Source: Parcubacteria group bacterium Athens0714_26 (GTDB lineage: Bacteria > Patescibacteriota > Minisyncoccia > UBA6257 > 02-FULL-45-10c). From it: a stretch of DNA of 14,218 nt. The notes under the pieces are model-generated. The model did not search any database. It worked only from the letters and a program-made list of their open reading frames with translations, and was not told the DNA's origin. Location of the stretch: NCBI GenBank assembly GCA_007376745.1, contig VMGU01000035.1, forward strand, positions 1-14,218, written 5' to 3'. Both the position numbers and the translations under genes were made by a program. Shown here piece by piece: positions 12,601 through 14,218 of the stretch. How positions within the stretch are numbered: position 1 is the stretch's first letter; each line of letters starts with the position of its first letter.

Positions 12601-13707
12601 TTATTTTAAATCCAGTGAATATAATTTGCCGTCATAGCGGTTTATAAATAGCAGTTGGCTGTTGTTTACGGTTAAGCGGCTCGCGTCAATTAAGACATTG
12701 TCCCTATTGTTGAATATTACCGAAGCTTTGCCGGAGGCCAAATCAATCAAATATAGTTCGTCTTGGAAGTAAACGGCATTTTTATAGTAATCATCCGGCA
12801 GAGCGATTCCTCCAGGTATGGTTTTAGGAATACCACAGTATATTTTTGCTCTTTCCAGAATCTGGCATTTGGGCGGTAACAAGAGTGATGATAGGCTAGC
12901 TAACTCATTGCCGCTGGCGTCTATTAAAACCGAAGACGGCACCCTATTGGTATTAATCAGTTTAATGCCGAATTTACCGTCTAAAGACCAATTAACGGTA
13001 AGACCGTACTCGTCTTTTATTAAAGGCTTGATTGTTTTATTGGTCGTGTTCAGTGAGTATAGTGAAGTCGCTATGTTTGCCGAAGGTGTTTCATAAAAAA
13101 GCATTTCGTCATTTTTAACCCATGACAGCCCCAAATCTTTTTGAGTCATTTTAATAACCTCCTGTGTTTTTTTGGAAGCGATGTCGTATATCGCGATTCG
13201 TCCCGTGTTATCTTTATTTTCCAAATAAGCCAATTTTTTAGAATCCGGAGACCATGCAACCGCGATAATATTAGGAGGAAGCGGTTGCCACGCGTTTGTC
13301 GCGGTGTCAAAAATACTGAAAGTTGGCAATTTGGGATAATTAAATTCGGCCACAGCCATCGCGCCATCCGGCGAAGGCATAACTTTGTTTAGCTGGTTTA
13401 TATTTTGAGAATTAACAATTTCTCCTTTTTGGCTTGTGTCGGAGGCGGAAATTTTACTTATCTGTCCGGAGTCGCCTAGATAATAAATGGTGTTGTTTTT
13501 GGAATTTATCCAATAATCAAAAATTTTATCATCAAAAACCATTTTTAATTTTGAAGATAAATCGGTAATGTCGGGTTGTTTGTTTATTTGAGGATTTAAA
13601 ATACTGCCCGGGGTATTCATTGTTTTCCATAAATAAATGCCGCCCCATATTATTCCTACGGCTATCAGTATTAGCGAAATAAATTTTATATATTTTTTAA
13701 CAATCAT
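12601..13707 (-). CDS. Membrane-anchored beta-propeller protein (TolB/WD40-like PD40 repeats)
   Basis: The 368-aa product has one N-terminal helix (about 8-28) after a basic MIVKKYIK, so the bulk lies outside the cytoplasm. The rest carries repeated propeller blades with the PD40-type signature: SPDGAMAVAEF (112-122), AWSPDSKKLAYL (151-162) and NWSLDGKFGIKL (239-250). Blade-like ends such as IAIYDIASKK, LYLIDLASGKA and KLYSLDLK also occur. Two cysteines (C281, C291) flank one blade and could pair. Proteins of this type usually act as scaffolds; no catalytic motif is visible. The start at 13707 has no Shine-Dalgarno sequence. It lies 24 bases downstream of the TrbC/VirB2-like gene on the same strand, so the two are likely one operon and may work in the same envelope structure. 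TolB itself is not implied, as no Pal or TolA genes are near. Confidence 0.8.
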   Translation of the reverse strand: MIVKKYIKFISLILIAVGIIWGGIYLWKTMNTPGSILNPQINKQPDITDLSSKLKMVFDDKIFDYWINSKNNTIYYLGDSGQISKISASDTSQKGEIVNSQNINQLNKVMPSPDGAMAVAEFNYPKLPTFSIFDTATNAWQPLPPNIIAVAWSPDSKKLAYLENKDNTGRIAIYDIASKKTQEVIKMTQKDLGLSWVKNDEMLFYETPSANIATSLYSLNTTNKTIKPLIKDEYGLTVNWSLDGKFGIKLINTNRVPSSVLIDASGNELASLSSLLLPPKCQILERAKIYCGIPKTIPGGIALPDDYYKNAVYFQDELYLIDLASGKASVIFNNRDNVLIDASRLTVNNSQLLFINRYDGKLYSLDLK

Positions 13708-13731
13708 AATTTTATTTTTTGGTCGGAATTA

Positions 13732-14218
13732 TTAATACGTAACAGGCTCGCATTTCCCGTCTTTGGGCGTATATCCTTGAGCGCATGATTCTACGCAAAC
13801 GCCTTTCTGTAGCTGGTAGTTATCTATACACTGTAGGCAGATTGGTGGGGAGGTGTAGGAATCCGAGCCTTGGCTGCTGGAAATATCAAGGTGGATGCCC
13901 GGATTAAGGGTTATCTTGCAATGTTCAACTGCGGTTTGCGTTGAGTCTATATTATCGGTGGCATTTCCCGAATCGTTTCCGTTTTGGTCTCCTATTATAG
14001 GCAGATTTATCGGTTCCAGGGTCGGTTCTTTGAGTTTGACCAGAGCTGGGTTAACTATATAAAGCGCGCCATAAGCGCCGAATAAAAGGACTAAGCCGAT
14101 AATGGCCTGTGTGATTTGGTCTTTGGCGTCTTTTTGGTCGGCAAAGTTGCCAGCGGAAAGAATATATTTGATACCCGCGTAAACTATTGACCCGAAAGCC
14201 AGAAGACCGGCAATCATC
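13732..14218 (-). CDS. TrbC/VirB2-like two-helix membrane protein with Cys-rich C-terminal tail (5' end outside window)
   Basis: The visible 161 or more residues open with a hydrophobic helix (MIAGLLAFGSIVYAGIKYIL) and a short charged loop (SAGNFADQKDAKDQI). A second helix (about 37-57, ending near IVNPAL) follows. This is the arrangement of TrbC/VirB2-like pilin subunits that are abundant in this radiation. The frame is open at the window edge, so a signal segment is probably missing and the ATG at 14217 is likely internal. A long acidic, Asn/Asp-rich linker (63-95) leads to a tail with six cysteines (C100, C127, C130, C141, C145, C156) including CLQC and GVCVESC, resembling an EGF-like or small disulfide-rich module. 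The tail is unusual for a pilin. The beta-propeller gene follows after 24 bases. Subunit of a pilus or of a membrane channel is an inference. Confidence 0.65.
   Translation of the reverse strand, partial: MIAGLLAFGSIVYAGIKYILSAGNFADQKDAKDQITQAIIGLVLLFGAYGALYIVNPALVKLKEPTLEPINLPIIGDQNGNDSGNATDNIDSTQTAVEHCKITLNPGIHLDISSSQGSDSYTSPPICLQCIDNYQLQKGVCVESCAQGYTPKDGKCEPVTY

Noticed and set aside
1..14218. CRISPR array, tRNA, rRNA, insertion sequences or UGA recoding
   Set aside because: No regularly spaced repeats, tRNA-like arms, rRNA segments or transposase frames were seen, and UGA ends ruvC and rnpA where their families end.

Overview
This 14.2 kb window looks like the chromosomal replication-origin neighbourhood of a small-genome bacterium of the Candidate Phyla Radiation (Patescibacteria, most like Parcubacteria). 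That placement is inferred, not searched. It rests on AT-rich DNA, short family versions of core proteins (156-aa RuvC, 179-aa YebC, 229-aa YidC), very tight spacing, a PilB-type ATPase together with a TrbC/VirB2-like membrane subunit, and many genes with no Shine-Dalgarno sequence. UGA is used as a normal stop (ruvC, rnpA), so the UGA-recoding lineages of this radiation are unlikely.

Left part (1-3720). The 5' end of ruvB lies on the minus strand at the window edge. A plus-strand structured RNA gene (about 343-496) with its own strong terminator follows, then a PilB/GspE ATPase on the minus strand. Next is a compact accessory module: a divergent pair of near-perfect promoters sharing a palindrome drives a two-helix membrane protein (minus) and a lipoprotein plus a 57-aa protein (plus). 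Both sides are closed by intrinsic terminators. These three genes carry strong AGGAGG-type ribosome binding sites, unlike everything else in the window.

Middle (3721-7918). A 170-bp hairpin-forming, GC-rich element bounded by 18-bp perfect inverted repeats sits directly before yebC-ruvC. A small acidic protein gene with its own promoter and terminator follows, then a large class A penicillin-binding protein (peptidoglycan glycosyltransferase and transpeptidase).

Origin region (7945-12492). dnaN and dnaA run on the minus strand. An AT-rich spacer with a DnaA-box cluster between them is the best oriC candidate. The classic rpmH-rnpA-yidC-jag block runs on the plus strand, without yidD. As given, dnaA is broken: about 20 codons including the Walker A loop are missing and the frame shifts at the junction. 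This is either a real lesion or an assembly fault.

Right end (12601-14218). On the minus strand, a TrbC/VirB2-like membrane protein with a cysteine-rich tail (cut by the window edge) is followed by a membrane-anchored beta-propeller protein.

The least explained items are the structured RNA at 343-496, the large hairpin before yebC, and the divergent lipoprotein/membrane-protein module. No CRISPR array, insertion sequence, tRNA or rRNA was seen.
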